Numbered from the stretch's first letter, positions 19,524 through 28,792 are shown. The stretch: DNA of 64,000 nt from Antarcticimicrobium luteum (GCF_004358185.1 NZ_SMUV01000072.1:217534-281533); one strand, 5' to 3'. Notes: a model not told the origin generated them from the sequence alone. Program-made: numbers and translations.

Positions 19524-19781
19524 CTAGCCGTCGATGTCCAGCGCCAGCGCGTGAATGCGCCCGACCAGATCGGCGCCCAGTGCCGCATGCACCGCGCGGT
19601 GGCGTTGCAGCCGGCTTTGCCCCGCGAATCCCGGCGCGCGGATGCGCACGCGGAAATGGCTTTCCCCGCCGTCGCGATACCCCGCATGGCCGCGATGGTC
19701 CTCGCTTTCGTCGATCACCTCCAGGGCGTCGGGGGCAAAGGCCGCCCGAAGCCGGGTTTCAATTTCGTCGCTTACACCCAT
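19524..19781 (-). CDS. bolA: BolA family protein
   Basis: An 85-residue BolA-type protein. 'DEIETRLRAAFAPDALEVIDES' followed by 'HFRVRIRAPGFAGQSRLQRHRAVHAAL' matches the class II-KH-like fold, with the conserved C-terminal His in 'RIHALALD'. BolA proteins work with monothiol glutaredoxins in Fe-S cluster handling and some affect morphology and stress genes. ATG at 19781 gives the standard length; an upstream in-frame TTG adds six residues. It is divergent from the J-protein gene with about 108 bp between the starts, a pairing I recall as common in Rhodobacteraceae. Confidence 0.9.
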   Translation of the reverse strand: MGVSDEIETRLRAAFAPDALEVIDESEDHRGHAGYRDGGESHFRVRIRAPGFAGQSRLQRHRAVHAALGADLVGRIHALALDIDG

Positions 19782-19889
19782 ATTCTGCTCATTCGGCAAA
19801 AAAAACGCCGCCCCCTCTTCTATCTGCCGCCACTTAGATTAAACTCTGGCGTCCGAGTCCAGAACGCCCCCTCGAAAAGGAGCAGCGCG

Positions 19890-20516
19890 ATGTCAAAACC
19901 GGATCCGTTCGGCTTCGATATGTCGGTATCATCCGCCAAGAAACGCAACCCCCGCGGGCGGCGCAGCATGTCGGGGGCGTCGGAAACCTCGACCCGGGTC
20001 TGCGACCACGACGGCTGCCGGGAAGCCGGCAAGTTCCGTGCGCCGAGGGCGCCGGATGTGCTGGACGACTATCTGTGGTTCTGCCAGCAGCACGTGCGCG
20101 AATATAACCAGAAGTGGAATTTTTTCGAGGGCACCACCGAGGCGGAACTGAACGCGCAGCAGAGCAAGGACAAGGTGTGGGAACGCGCCACCCGGCCCCT
20201 GGGCGATCCCGAGGCGCGGGCCTGGGCGCGGCTGGGAATCGAGGATCCGCATCAGGTGCTGGGCCAGAACGCCACCAAGAATCCCGGCCGGGGCGGCAGC
20301 GTCGGCCGCCGCCTGCCGCCGACCGAGCGCCGCGCCATCGAGATCCTGGAAGCCAAGGACAGCTGGACCAAGACCGAGGTGCGCCGCGCCTACAAGAAGC
20401 TGATCAAGGTGCTGCACCCGGACATGAATGGCGGCGACCGCAGCCAGGAGGAACAGCTGCAAGAGGTGGTCTGGGCCTGGGACCAGATCAGGGAAAGCCG
20501 CAACTTCAAGGATTGA
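19890..20516 (+). CDS. J-domain (DnaJ-like) protein with N-terminal Cys/His cluster
   Basis: A 208-residue co-chaperone-like protein. The J-domain is at the C-terminus (about residues 140-205), with the diagnostic HPD in 'IKVLHPDMNGGD', so it should stimulate an Hsp70 ATPase. Upstream, Cys38, Cys43, Cys65 and His68 ('VCDHDGCRE', 'FCQQHV') could form a zinc site. ATG 19890 follows AAAAGGAG at seven bases. It is divergent from bolA. A bidirectional terminator follows the gene, separating it from the convergent fasciclin gene. The partner Hsp70 and client are unknown. Confidence 0.85.
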   Translation: MSKPDPFGFDMSVSSAKKRNPRGRRSMSGASETSTRVCDHDGCREAGKFRAPRAPDVLDDYLWFCQQHVREYNQKWNFFEGTTEAELNAQQSKDKVWERATRPLGDPEARAWARLGIEDPHQVLGQNATKNPGRGGSVGRRLPPTERRAIEILEAKDSWTKTEVRRAYKKLIKVLHPDMNGGDRSQEEQLQEVVWAWDQIRESRNFKD

Positions 20517-20613
20517 GGCACAACCGCCAGGCGGGCCGGCGCGTCGAACGGCATGCCGAACCCGGCCCCGGGTCGCGCCTGCCGGTTTTGTGTGCGAAAC
20601 GGTTTTTCATGCG

Positions 20614-20643
20614 AAACGGCGGCCCATATCCGGGCCGCCGTTT
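20614..20643. terminator. Bidirectional intrinsic terminator between convergent genes
   Basis: AAACGGCGGCCC (20614-20625) and GGGCCGCCGTTT (20632-20643) form a perfect 12-bp stem with an ATATCC loop. The A- and T-runs at both ends allow function in both directions, as expected between the J-protein gene and the fasciclin gene, which converge here. Confidence 0.88.
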
Positions 20644-20672
20644 GCCGTTTTGCCGTTTGCCGTTTGCCGTTT
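20641..20672. repeat. Short tandem heptamer repeat TTTGCCG
   Basis: Four consecutive units of TTTGCCG (the second with one extra T) run from 20641 to 20669 and continue into TTTCGG. They abut the right arm of the terminator stem, so slippage may have extended the T-rich tail. The tract lies outside any gene, immediately before the fasciclin stop codon. Confidence 0.7.
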
Positions 20673-20675
20673 CGG

Positions 20676-21245
20676 TCACATCGCCGGCAGCAGCACGGTG
20701 TCGATCACGTGGATCACCCCGTTCGACTGTTTGACATCCGCGATGGTGACACTGGCGGTGCGGCCGCGCTCGTCCTTCAGCGCGATCGTGTCCCCTGCCA
20801 GGCTGGCCTGGAGGGTGCAACCGCCCACGGTCTGCACCGGGTGGGTGCCGCCGTCATCCGCGATCATGCCGGCGAGCGCTGCCGACATCGCCTCGGTCGC
20901 GACCACGTGGCAGGTCAGAACCTGTTGCAGCGCCGCCTTGTTCGCGGGCTTCAGCAGATCCTCGACGGTGCCCTTTTGCAGCATGTCGAAGGCGGCGTTG
21001 GTGGGGGCAAAGACAGTGAACGGCCCCGCGCCCGACAGCGTTTCGACCAGATCCGCGGCGGTGACGGCGGCGACCAGCGTGGTGTGATCGGCCGAGTTCA
21101 CGGCGTTCTCCACGATGGTCTTGTCCGCGAACATGGCGGCGCCGCCGACCATCGGGTTGCCGCTTTGGGAATGGCTGCCGGCAAAGGCGAGCGTGGCGCA
21201 GAAGCTGGCGGCGATGGTGGTGGCGGTCAGGGTCTTGGTGAACAT
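20676..21245 (-). CDS. Secreted fasciclin (FAS1) domain protein
   Basis: A 189-residue exported protein with a Sec signal peptide ('TATTIAASFCATLAFA', residues about 7-22) and one FAS1 domain: the H1-type box 'FTVFAPTNAAFDML' and the C-terminal 'SNGVIHVIDTVLLP' are both intact. FAS1 domains mediate adhesion or protein-protein contacts in the periplasm or at the surface. ATG at 21245 is preceded by GGAGG. It sits on the minus strand between the J-protein gene and cobS and converges on the bidirectional terminator at 20614-20643. No enzymatic motif is present. Confidence 0.92.
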   Translation of the reverse strand: MFTKTLTATTIAASFCATLAFAGSHSQSGNPMVGGAAMFADKTIVENAVNSADHTTLVAAVTAADLVETLSGAGPFTVFAPTNAAFDMLQKGTVEDLLKPANKAALQQVLTCHVVATEAMSAALAGMIADDGGTHPVQTVGGCTLQASLAGDTIALKDERGRTASVTIADVKQSNGVIHVIDTVLLPAM

Positions 21246-21532
21246 TCGGGATTCCTCCGTTTCAGGTTGCGCGCGGCGCCCGCATCGGGGCCGCGTCACC
21301 CATGGGTACGGAGGCAGGCGGGGGTAAAGTTCACATCCGGCGATCACAATTGAATCACGGTGGCGTGAGAGGGCCCGTGGCCCCGGCGCGCGGAAGGCCG
21401 GACCGCAACCGCACACGAAATGTCCGCGCGGCGCCGTGACGCGGGGTTTTCGGGGGAGGAGCCTTCCCCTTGCCTCTGCCCGCGATATGTTGCACCAGAG
21501 TGCGGAACACCAGAGGGATCAAGGACTGGCAG

Positions 21533-22519
21533 ATGGCTGACGGCGCGACGGAGTACAACGCAAAGCCCACCGAAACCGTTTCGGTGCGCGATGTGTTCGG
21601 CATTGACACGGACATGACGGTGAAGGGCTTTGCCGAGCCGACCGACCGGGTGCCCGAGATCGACCATACCTATAAATTCGATCCCGATACCACGCTGGCG
21701 ATCCTGGCGGGGTTTTCCCATAACCGCCGGGTGATGATCCAGGGCTATCACGGCACCGGTAAATCGACCCATATCGAGCAGGTCGCCGCAAGGCTGAACT
21801 GGCCCGCCGTGCGGGTCAACCTGGACAGCCATATCAGCCGCATCGACCTGATCGGCAAGGACGCGATCAAGCTGCGCGACGGCAAGCAGGTGACCGAGTT
21901 CCACGAGGGCATCCTGCCTTGGGCGCTGCGCAACCCGGTCGCCATCGTGTTCGACGAATACGATGCGGGGCGGGCGGATGTGATGTTCGTGATCCAGCGG
22001 GTGCTGGAGCATGACGGCAAGCTGACGCTGTTGGACCAGAACGAGATCATCACCCCGCATCCCTATTTCCGACTGTTCGCCACCGCCAACACGGTCGGCC
22101 TTGGCGACACCACCGGGCTTTATCACGGGGTGCAGCAGATCAACCAGGCGCAGATGGACCGCTGGTCGCTGGTGGCGACGCTGAACTATCTCAGCCATGA
22201 TGCGGAAACCGCGATCGTTCTGGGCAAGGCGCCGCATTTCAACACCGAGAAGGGCCGCAAGATCGTCAGCCAGATGGTGACGGTGGCCGATCTGACCCGG
22301 ACCGCCTTCATGAACGGCGATCTCAGCACGGTGATGAGCCCGCGGACGGTGATCAACTGGGCCTGGAACGCGGAAATCTTCCGCGACGTGGGCTATGCCT
22401 TCCGGCTGACCTTCCTCAACAAATGCGACGAGCTGGAGCGGCAGACGGTGGCCGAGTTCTATCAGCGCTGTTTCGACGAGGAACTGCCCGAAAGCGCGGC
22501 GAGCACCGCGCTGGGGTAA
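21533..22519 (+). CDS. cobS: Aerobic cobaltochelatase subunit CobS
   Basis: A 328-residue AAA+ ATPase of the CobN-CobS-CobT cobaltochelatase, which inserts Co2+ into hydrogenobyrinic acid a,c-diamide in aerobic vitamin B12 synthesis. Walker A is 'GYHGTGKST', Walker B is 'IVFDEYD', and '[20 protein letters not shown]' contains the sensor 1 region. The N-terminal '[25 protein letters not shown]' is typical of CobS. ATG 21533 is preceded by AAGGA at seven bases. CobT, its partner, is 1.7 kb downstream on the same strand, separated by two unrelated genes. Confidence 0.97.
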   Translation: MADGATEYNAKPTETVSVRDVFGIDTDMTVKGFAEPTDRVPEIDHTYKFDPDTTLAILAGFSHNRRVMIQGYHGTGKSTHIEQVAARLNWPAVRVNLDSHISRIDLIGKDAIKLRDGKQVTEFHEGILPWALRNPVAIVFDEYDAGRADVMFVIQRVLEHDGKLTLLDQNEIITPHPYFRLFATANTVGLGDTTGLYHGVQQINQAQMDRWSLVATLNYLSHDAETAIVLGKAPHFNTEKGRKIVSQMVTVADLTRTAFMNGDLSTVMSPRTVINWAWNAEIFRDVGYAFRLTFLNKCDELERQTVAEFYQRCFDEELPESAASTALG

Positions 22520-22819
22520 GCCCGGAGGGGTCAAGGCCCCGATACACCGACCGATGCAAAGATCAGGGGCGCGGGCCGGAGGTGGCCGGCGCCCTTTTCG
22601 TTTTTGCCGGGCCACACTCTCGTTGCGCCCGTGGCACCGACCAGATCTCTGAGCGCAAGGATGGGCAGGGGCGGTCCGCGAAATACATTCCACACACGGA
22701 GCCATAGGGCAGCGCCCGGCCCGGCGAAAACGCCGGGCGGAGCGGTGATGATCGCCATTGCGGATCGCCCGGCGCGCGCTCTAATCTCGCGGCGCGCGGT
22801 TCAGGATAAGGAGCATCCC
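22520..22819. other. Intergenic region with a GC-rich hairpin
   Basis: The 300 bp between cobS and the racemase-like gene contain no credible coding sequence. The main structure is GCCCGGCG (22719-22726) - AAAA - CGCCGGGC (22731-22738), an 8-bp stem without a T tract. It resembles the element at 2653-2676, near the UbiH gene. AAGGAG at 22808-22813 is the ribosome binding site of the next gene. Confidence 0.5.
22719..22738. repeat. GC-rich hairpin with AAAA loop
   Basis: GCCCGGCG and CGCCGGGC form an 8-bp perfect stem around AAAA. There is no T run, so it is not an ordinary intrinsic terminator. The same GCCCGGCGAAAACGCC core recurs near 2656, suggesting a dispersed element. Confidence 0.5.
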
Positions 22820-23485
22820 ATGCATATCGGTCTGATCGGGGGCATCGGCCCGGCGGCGACGGTGGTTTACTATGAGCGGCTGGTGGCGGCGTTTCGCGCC
22901 ATGGGGCGGCCGCTGGAGCTGACCATCGCTCATGCGGATGTGAATACGCTGGCGGCCAATGCCGCTACCGATGACCGCGCGGTGCAGGCAAAGATCTATG
23001 CCCGGCATCTGGCCCAGCTGAAGGGAGCGGGGGCGGATGCGGGCTCGATCACCTCTCTGGGCGGGCATTTCTGTTATGCGGAGACTGAGGCGATCAGCCC
23101 CCTGCCCCTGATCAGCGCGGTGGCGCCGATCGACGGCTATTGCGCGGCACGGGGCCTGTCCTGCGTCGGGCTCTTGGGCACGCGGCAGGTGACAACCAGC
23201 GGGCTCTACGGTCAGATGGAGCAGACCCGCACATTGGCGCCGGCGGACCCCGAGGCGGTGCATGAGGCCTATATCGCAAGCGCGCTGTCGGGCATCTGCA
23301 CCGAGGATCAGCGGGCGCTGTTCTTTGAGGCCGGCCGCGAGATGGTGGCGCGCGGGGCGCAGGCGGTGGTGCTGGCGGGCACCGATCTGGGGCTGGCCTT
23401 TTACGGCCACGAGCCGGGCTTTGCGGTGGTGGATGGGTTGCAGGTGCATGTGGAGCATCTGGTCGCGCTTGCCACCAGCGGTTAA
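22820..23485 (+). CDS. Aspartate/glutamate racemase-family protein lacking both catalytic cysteines
   Basis: A 221-residue protein with the two-domain fold of the Asp/Glu/hydantoin racemase family ('MHIGLIGGIGPAATVVYYERLV' start, 'VGLLGTRQVTTSGLY' mid-section). In active racemases the first Cys lies in a PCNTAH-type motif and the second in GCTE; here these positions read 'TSLGGH' (Ser79) and 'AGTD' (Gly187). The acid/base Cys pair is therefore missing, although a Cys85 is nearby. Cofactor-independent racemisation is unlikely. ATG 22820 is preceded by AAGGAG. The genuine role is unknown; it sits between cobS and cobT. Confidence 0.8.
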   Translation: MHIGLIGGIGPAATVVYYERLVAAFRAMGRPLELTIAHADVNTLAANAATDDRAVQAKIYARHLAQLKGAGADAGSITSLGGHFCYAETEAISPLPLISAVAPIDGYCAARGLSCVGLLGTRQVTTSGLYGQMEQTRTLAPADPEAVHEAYIASALSGICTEDQRALFFEAGREMVARGAQAVVLAGTDLGLAFYGHEPGFAVVDGLQVHVEHLVALATSG

Positions 23486-23499
23486 ACCGCGCGAAAAGT

Positions 23500-23541
23500 G
23501 ATGTGCAATTACTATCTTCTGCACATCTTTTGTATATACAA
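23500..23541. promoter_or_regulatory. AT-rich island with two palindromic elements
   Basis: GATGTGCA (23500-23507) is repeated inverted as TGCACATC (23520-23527), and directly afterwards comes the 12-bp palindrome TTGTATATACAA (23530-23541). The first pair followed by TTTT could end the racemase-like transcript. The second resembles the TTGTATACAA type of GntR-family operators and lies 37 bp before the next start. Both roles are inferred. Confidence 0.4.
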
Positions 23542-23577
23542 TATTGACTGAGGCCGCCGCCGTCATAAACTCGTTAC

Positions 23578-24006
23578 ATGACAGCTGCGACCTCTCCCCT
23601 CCGGCGGGGGGCGGCCCTGTCCGGGCTCTGCCTCCTGCTCTGGGTGGCCAATGCCGCCGCCCTCCCCGCCCGCGCCTTCGAGCGGGCCGAAATCTTTGCC
23701 ACCTGCTCCGGCCGTCTGGCCGCGCTCGCCACCAGGCAACGTGCGCTGAACGAGGCCGGGGCCGACGGCAACGCACAGCTTGCCCGGGCGTTCGAGAGCC
23801 TGGTCGAGGCGACCATGCCCGACGCGGTGGACGACGGCGTGCCGCCCGGACACGACCGGGTCTGGCGCGGCCGGGGCTGGGGCGAGGTGGCCGGACTGCT
23901 GGCCGATGTGGATTACAGTTTCGACGCCAGCCGCGCCGAACGCGCGCTGATCGCGGTCGAGGCGCGCATCGCCGCCTGCCGCGGCGTTCTGTTGCCGGTG
24001 CGGTAA
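23578..24006 (+). CDS. Small exported protein of unknown function
   Basis: A 142-residue protein with an N-terminal signal peptide (hydrophobic run 'GAALSGLCLLLWVANAAALPARA'-like, about residues 10-32). The mature part is Ala/Arg-rich and largely helical by composition, with two Cys ('FATCSGRLAAL' and 'IAACRGVLL') that could form a disulfide near its two ends. I do not recognise a family. ATG 23578 lacks a clear ribosome binding site, but the G+C-rich third positions match neighbouring genes. It is followed by 194 bp of non-coding DNA and then cobT. Confidence 0.65.
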   Translation: MTAATSPLRRGAALSGLCLLLWVANAAALPARAFERAEIFATCSGRLAALATRQRALNEAGADGNAQLARAFESLVEATMPDAVDDGVPPGHDRVWRGRGWGEVAGLLADVDYSFDASRAERALIAVEARIAACRGVLLPVR

Positions 24007-24200
24007 GGCGGCGGCCTGCGGCCTTGGTTCCGCGCTGCGGGCTTTGCTCAGCCGCAGGGGGGCCGCCCAGCTTTGCCTGAACTCAGCAGCTCAAATCCTT
24101 CAAACGCTGCCGCGGCGGCGCAAATCGCCGCCCCCTATGGTCAAGGCGGGGGAATGGTTCTAGGTTGCGCGAATATGCAAGCGACCGGACAAGACCCCGC

Positions 24201-26075
24201 ATGAGCAAATCCGCCGACAACCCCGCCGATCCGTTCAAGAAGGCGCTGGCCGAGGCCACCAAGGTGATGGCCAACGACCCCGAGTTGACCGTGAGCTATA
24301 CGGTCGATCCCTCGGGCCTGTCCGGCGAGAGCATGCGCCTGCCGCAGGTCAGCCGCCGGATGACCCGCGAGGAGGTGCTGCTGGCGCGCGGCACCGCGGA
24401 TGCGCTGGCGCTGCACCGCAAGTACCACGACGAAGCGGTGCACGCCCGCTATGCGCCGCCGGGCGACATGGCGCGCGATCTTTACGAGGCGATGGAGACC
24501 GCCCGCTGCGAGGCGATGGGCGCGCGCGACATGCCCGGCACCGCCGGCAATATCGACGCCAAGATCGCCAACGAGGCCCTGCGCCGCGGCTATGACAGTA
24601 TGAGTGATGCCTCGGAGGCGCCGCTGCCGGCCGCGGCCGGCTACCTGATCCGGCACCTGGCCACCGGCCGCGCCATGCCCAAAGGCGCGCAGAACGTCAT
24701 GGACCTGTGGCGCGGGTTCATCGAGGAGCAGGCCGGCGGCACCCTGGACGAGGTCAAGGACAAGCTTGAGGATCAGTCCGAATTCGCCCGTTTTGCCCGC
24801 CAGGTCATTTCCGATCTGGGCTATGCCGACCAGTTGGGCGAAGATCCCGACAGCCAGGATCAGGACCAGCAGGACGAGGCCGAGGAGGACGCCGACGAGC
24901 AGCCCGACGACAGCGCCGGCCAGGAGGATCAGGACGACCAGACGGCCGAGGCCGACCCCGAGCAATCCCAGGACGAGCAGCAGGACCAGGCGCAGGCCCA
25001 GGTCAGCATGGACGAGGATGCCGAGGACGAGATGGGCGAGGAGGCCGAACTGCCCGACGGCGAGGCCCCGCAGGAGCCGCCCGCGCCGCCGCCGCCCTCG
25101 GAGGCCGATCCCGATTACCGGGTCTACCTGCCGACCCATGACGAAGAGATCGCCGCCGAGGATCTGGCCGAACCGGCCGAGCTGGAGCGGCTGCGCGCCT
25201 ATCTCGACCAGCAGTTGGAGCCGCTGAAGGGCGCCGTCGGGCGGCTGGCCAACAAGCTGCAGCGGCGCTTGCAGGCGCAGCAGAACCGAAGCTGGGAATT
25301 CGATCTGGAGGAGGGCACGCTGGATGCGGGCCGTCTTGCCCGCGTGGTGGCCAACCCGACGACGCCGCTGTCGTTCAAGCGCGAGAAGGATACCGAGTTC
25401 CGCGACACCGTGGTGACGCTGCTGCTGGACAACTCCGGCTCGATGCGGGGGCGGCCGATCTCGATCGCGGCGATCTGCGCCGACGTGCTGGCGCGCACGC
25501 TGGAGCGCTGCGACGTGAAGGTCGAGATCCTTGGCTTTACCACCCGCGCCTGGAAGGGCGGTCAGGCGCGCGAGGCCTGGCTGAACGATGGGCGGCCGCA
25601 GCAGCCGGGGCGGCTGAACGATCTGCGCCACATCATCTACAAGAGCGCGGATGCGCCCTGGCGGCGGGTGCGCGACAATCTGGGCCTGATGATGAAAGAG
25701 GGCCTGCTGAAGGAAAACATCGACGGCGAGGCGCTGGAATGGGCGCACCGGCGGATGGTCGGGCGGCGCGAGCAGCGCAAGATCCTGATGGTGATCTCCG
25801 ACGGGGCGCCGGTGGACGACTCCACGCTCAGCGTGAACCCGGCGAACTACCTGGAAAAGCACCTGCGCGACGTCATCGCCATGGTGGAAAAGCGCAAGAT
25901 GGTGGAGCTGCTGGCGATCGGCATCGGCCATGACGTGACCCGCTACTACGACCGGGCGGTGACCATCACCGACGTCGACCAGCTGGCCGGCGCCATGACC
26001 GAGCAACTGGCGGCGCTGTTCGACAGCGATCCGCGGGCGCGGGCGCGGATCATGGGGATCCGCAAGGCGAGCTGA
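24201..26075 (+). CDS. cobT: Aerobic cobaltochelatase subunit CobT
   Basis: A 624-residue subunit of the CobNST cobaltochelatase. The N-terminal half has the CobT-specific '[14 protein letters not shown]'-like and '[23 protein letters not shown]' regions; residues about 220-310 are a highly acidic, Gln/Asp-rich linker; and the C-terminal third is a von Willebrand A domain with the metal-binding MIDAS motif 'DNSGSM'. CobT forms a chaperone-like complex with the CobS ATPase that drives cobalt insertion by CobN. ATG 24201 agrees with the family; an upstream in-frame TTG is less likely. CobN is not in this window. Confidence 0.97.
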   Translation: MSKSADNPADPFKKALAEATKVMANDPELTVSYTVDPSGLSGESMRLPQVSRRMTREEVLLARGTADALALHRKYHDEAVHARYAPPGDMARDLYEAMETARCEAMGARDMPGTAGNIDAKIANEALRRGYDSMSDASEAPLPAAAGYLIRHLATGRAMPKGAQNVMDLWRGFIEEQAGGTLDEVKDKLEDQSEFARFARQVISDLGYADQLGEDPDSQDQDQQDEAEEDADEQPDDSAGQEDQDDQTAEADPEQSQDEQQDQAQAQVSMDEDAEDEMGEEAELPDGEAPQEPPAPPPPSEADPDYRVYLPTHDEEIAAEDLAEPAELERLRAYLDQQLEPLKGAVGRLANKLQRRLQAQQNRSWEFDLEEGTLDAGRLARVVANPTTPLSFKREKDTEFRDTVVTLLLDNSGSMRGRPISIAAICADVLARTLERCDVKVEILGFTTRAWKGGQAREAWLNDGRPQQPGRLNDLRHIIYKSADAPWRRVRDNLGLMMKEGLLKENIDGEALEWAHRRMVGRREQRKILMVISDGAPVDDSTLSVNPANYLEKHLRDVIAMVEKRKMVELLAIGIGHDVTRYYDRAVTITDVDQLAGAMTEQLAALFDSDPRARARIMGIRKAS

Positions 26076-26488
26076 GGCGGGCCTTTAGCGCCAGGATTTG
26101 AGGGGCGGCGCGAGGGATCGGGCCGCCCTTTTTCGTCGCGGCGATCCTGGGACTGCGGTGCGGAAATATGCGCCTAGGGAAGGTCTCCAGCCCATTTCGC
26201 CCCCAACAAAGACCAAGCCGCGCAGGCGCCGGACCGTGGATCGGCGCAGAAACCTTTGATCGGTGCGCTTTATGGCAGCCAAATCCGGACAACATCTGAT
26301 CGGCGCGCCCACGTCGACCAAGCGGCGGCCTTCGGCCTTGAGCCCGCGCAGGGGAGCATAGCCCGGCGGGAGTATTTGAAGAGAGAAGAAGCAGGGGGGA
26401 CGGGCCCCTCTCCCCGCCCCGCCCTTGCCTCTCCCCCAGGCAGGCCCCATGATCCGCGCCGGCAGGCAAGTGACCGACAGGAGGCCCC
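26076..26488. other. Intergenic region with a dispersed repeat motif
   Basis: The 413 bp between cobT and the aminopeptidase gene hold no credible gene. The notable element is GGCGGGAGTATTTGAAG at 26365-26381, followed by a purine-rich run to about 26400. The AGGAGG ribosome binding site of the downstream gene closes the region. The rest is G+C-rich and featureless to my reading. Confidence 0.5.
26365..26400 (+). repeat. Dispersed GGCGGGAGTATTTG motif
   Basis: GGCGGGAGTATTTGAAG is followed by GAGAGAAGAAGCAGGGGGG-type purine-rich sequence. The core recurs at 44063-44078 and, on the opposite strand, at 51493-51507; a variant is at 12922. All are intergenic. Confidence 0.5.
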
Positions 26489-28279
26489 ATGTTCCAGACA
26501 TTCGACGTGACCGCCCGGCCCGAACAGGGGCCGCCGCGGCTGGCGCTGTTGCGGGCTGAGCTGGAGGCCGAGGGGCTGGACGGGTTTCTGGTGCCGCGGG
26601 CCGATGCGCATCAGGGCGAATATGTCGCCGACCATGACGCGCGGCTGGCCTGGCTGACCGGGTTCACCGGATCGGCCGGGTTCTGCGCCGCGCTGCGCGA
26701 GGTGGCCGGCGTGTTCATCGACGGGCGCTATCGCACCCAGGTCAAGGCCCAGGTCGCCGCGGAATTCACGCCGGTGCCCTGGCCCGAGGTGCAGCTGGCC
26801 GACTGGCTGAAGGCGCAGCTGCCGCAGGGCGGCCGCGTGGGTTATGACCCCTGGCTGCACACCGTGGCCGAGATCGGGCGGACGACAGCGGCGCTGGACG
26901 GCACGGGCGTCGAGATGGTGCGCAGCGACAATCTGGTGGACCGGATCTGGGAGGATCAACCGCCGGTGCCGATGCAGCCCGTCAAGGCGCATCCGATTGA
27001 ATTTGCGGGTGAAACCGCTGCCTCCAAATGCGCGCGGCTGGCCGGGGGGCTGCGCGCGGCCGGGCACCGGGCCGCCGCGATCACGCTGCCGGATTCGATC
27101 ATGTGGCTGCTCAACATCCGCGGCGCGGATATCCCGCGCAACCCGGTCGCCCATGGCTTTGCCATTCTGCACGACGACGGGCGGGTGGAGCTGTTCATGG
27201 CCCCGGGCAAGCTGAAGGATCTGGGCGATCATCTGGGCGATGGCGTCACGGTGGCGGAGCCTGCCGCCTTTCTCCACCGGCTGGCCGCGCTGGAGGGGCC
27301 GGTGCGGCTGGACAAATCGACCGCGCCGCAGCGGCTGGCCGATGTGCTGGGCGACAAGGCCGTCTATGGCGAAGAGCCCTGCGCCCTGCCCAAGGCGCGC
27401 AAGAACGCGGCCGAGATCAAAGGGGCCGCCGAGGCGCATCTGCGCGATGGCGCTGCGATGGTGGAGCTGCTGTGCTGGCTCGACGCGCAGGACCCCGGCA
27501 GCCTGACCGAGATCGACGTGGTGATGCGGCTTGAGGCGGTCCGGCGGCGCGACAACGCGCTGCAGGACATCTCGTTTGAGACCATCGCCGGCACCGGGCC
27601 CAACGGCGCGGTGATGCATTACCGGGTGACCGAGGAGAGTGACAGCCGGCTGGAGGCGGGCCATCTGCTGGTGCTGGACAGCGGCGGGCAATACCTGGAC
27701 GGCACCACCGACATCACCCGCACCATCGGCATCGGCGCGGTGGGGGCAGAGGAACGCGCCTGTTTCACCCGCGTGTTGCAGGGCATGATCGCAATGTCGC
27801 GGCTGCGCTGGCCAAAGGGGCTGGCGGGTCAGCATATCGAGGCGGTGGGGCGGCTGCCGCTGTGGATGGCGGGCCAGGATTTCAACCACGGGCTGGGCCA
27901 TGGCGTCGGCGCCTATCTGAGCGTGCACGAGGGGCCGCAGCGGCTGAGCCGGGTCAGCGACGTGCCGCTGGAGCCGGGGATGATCCTGTCGAACGAGCCG
28001 GGCTATTACCGCGAGGGCGGCTTTGGCATCCGCATCGAGAACCTGATCGTGGTGGAACCCGCCCCGGCCCTGCCCGGCGGCGATGCAGAGCGCGAGATGC
28101 TGTGCTGGCGCACGCTGACCTTTGCGCCGATCGACCGGCGGCTGATCGTGGTGGAGATGCTGACGGCGGATGAGCGCGGCTGGATCGACGCCTATCACGC
28201 CGCGGTCGCGGAAAAGATCGCGCCGCGGGTCGGAGACGCCGCGCGGGACTGGCTGAAGGCGGCGACCGCGCCGCTCTGA
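26489..28279 (+). CDS. Xaa-Pro aminopeptidase (M24B family, long form)
   Basis: A 596-residue metallopeptidase of the aminopeptidase P type, which removes an N-terminal residue preceding proline. Two creatinase-like N-terminal domains (about 1-300) precede the catalytic pita-bread domain. Metal ligands are readable in order: Asp in 'LDSGGQYLDGTTDITRT' (two Asp), His in 'GHGVG', Glu in 'NEPGYY' and Glu in 'RIENL'. The length and the extra C-terminal segment match the roughly 600-residue branch found in proteobacteria and eukaryotes. ATG 26489 is preceded by AGGAGG. It is cytoplasmic and monocistronic as far as can be seen. Confidence 0.92.
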   Translation: MFQTFDVTARPEQGPPRLALLRAELEAEGLDGFLVPRADAHQGEYVADHDARLAWLTGFTGSAGFCAALREVAGVFIDGRYRTQVKAQVAAEFTPVPWPEVQLADWLKAQLPQGGRVGYDPWLHTVAEIGRTTAALDGTGVEMVRSDNLVDRIWEDQPPVPMQPVKAHPIEFAGETAASKCARLAGGLRAAGHRAAAITLPDSIMWLLNIRGADIPRNPVAHGFAILHDDGRVELFMAPGKLKDLGDHLGDGVTVAEPAAFLHRLAALEGPVRLDKSTAPQRLADVLGDKAVYGEEPCALPKARKNAAEIKGAAEAHLRDGAAMVELLCWLDAQDPGSLTEIDVVMRLEAVRRRDNALQDISFETIAGTGPNGAVMHYRVTEESDSRLEAGHLLVLDSGGQYLDGTTDITRTIGIGAVGAEERACFTRVLQGMIAMSRLRWPKGLAGQHIEAVGRLPLWMAGQDFNHGLGHGVGAYLSVHEGPQRLSRVSDVPLEPGMILSNEPGYYREGGFGIRIENLIVVEPAPALPGGDAEREMLCWRTLTFAPIDRRLIVVEMLTADERGWIDAYHAAVAEKIAPRVGDAARDWLKAATAPL

Positions 28280-28412
28280 CCGAAGCGCGACGGATTGCCC
28301 TGACGCGGGGGATTGCCGCAGCCGCGCCAAAGGCGTGACGGCACTGACACCGGCATGTTACAAAGCGCGGCCAAGCAAAGAGATGAACGAGAATATTCGG
28401 GAAGGACGAAAG

Positions 28413-28757
28413 ATGGCAGTGAAAATCAGGATCCGCAAGGTGCCGGGGCTGTGGACGGTACGCTCGGGCGGCGCGGTGCTGGGGGAGACGAGCAACGCGC
28501 TGGAATTGAGCGAGGGCGATCTTCCCCCGGTGATCTATTTCCCGCGCGAAGATATTGCGATGGCCTTTCTCGACCGCACCGACAAGGTGACCCATTGCCC
28601 GCACAAGGGCGATGCCAATTACTATTCCATCGTCAACAAGTCATCGGTCGCGGAAAACGCGGTCTGGACCTATGAGAACCCGCCGGAGGCGCTGGCCGAG
28701 ATCAAGGATCATCTGGCCTTTTACACCAGCGACAGCGTCAAGGTGGAACAGATCTGA
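28413..28757 (+). CDS. DUF427 domain protein
   Basis: A 114-residue single-domain protein of the DUF427 family: 'VRSGGAVLGETSNALELSEGDLPPVIYFPREDI' followed by 'THCPHKGDANYYSI' and 'AVWTYENPPEALAEIKDHLAFY' are the conserved blocks. The fold is a small beta barrel of unknown biochemical role. ATG 28413 follows GAAGGA at six bases. It begins 133 bp after the aminopeptidase stop and ends 35 bp before a bidirectional terminator that it shares with the convergent RTX gene. Confidence 0.9.
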   Translation: MAVKIRIRKVPGLWTVRSGGAVLGETSNALELSEGDLPPVIYFPREDIAMAFLDRTDKVTHCPHKGDANYYSIVNKSSVAENAVWTYENPPEALAEIKDHLAFYTSDSVKVEQI

Positions 28758-28792
28758 ACGCCTGCCTTGCGGCAGCATGGCAGAGAATGCGG

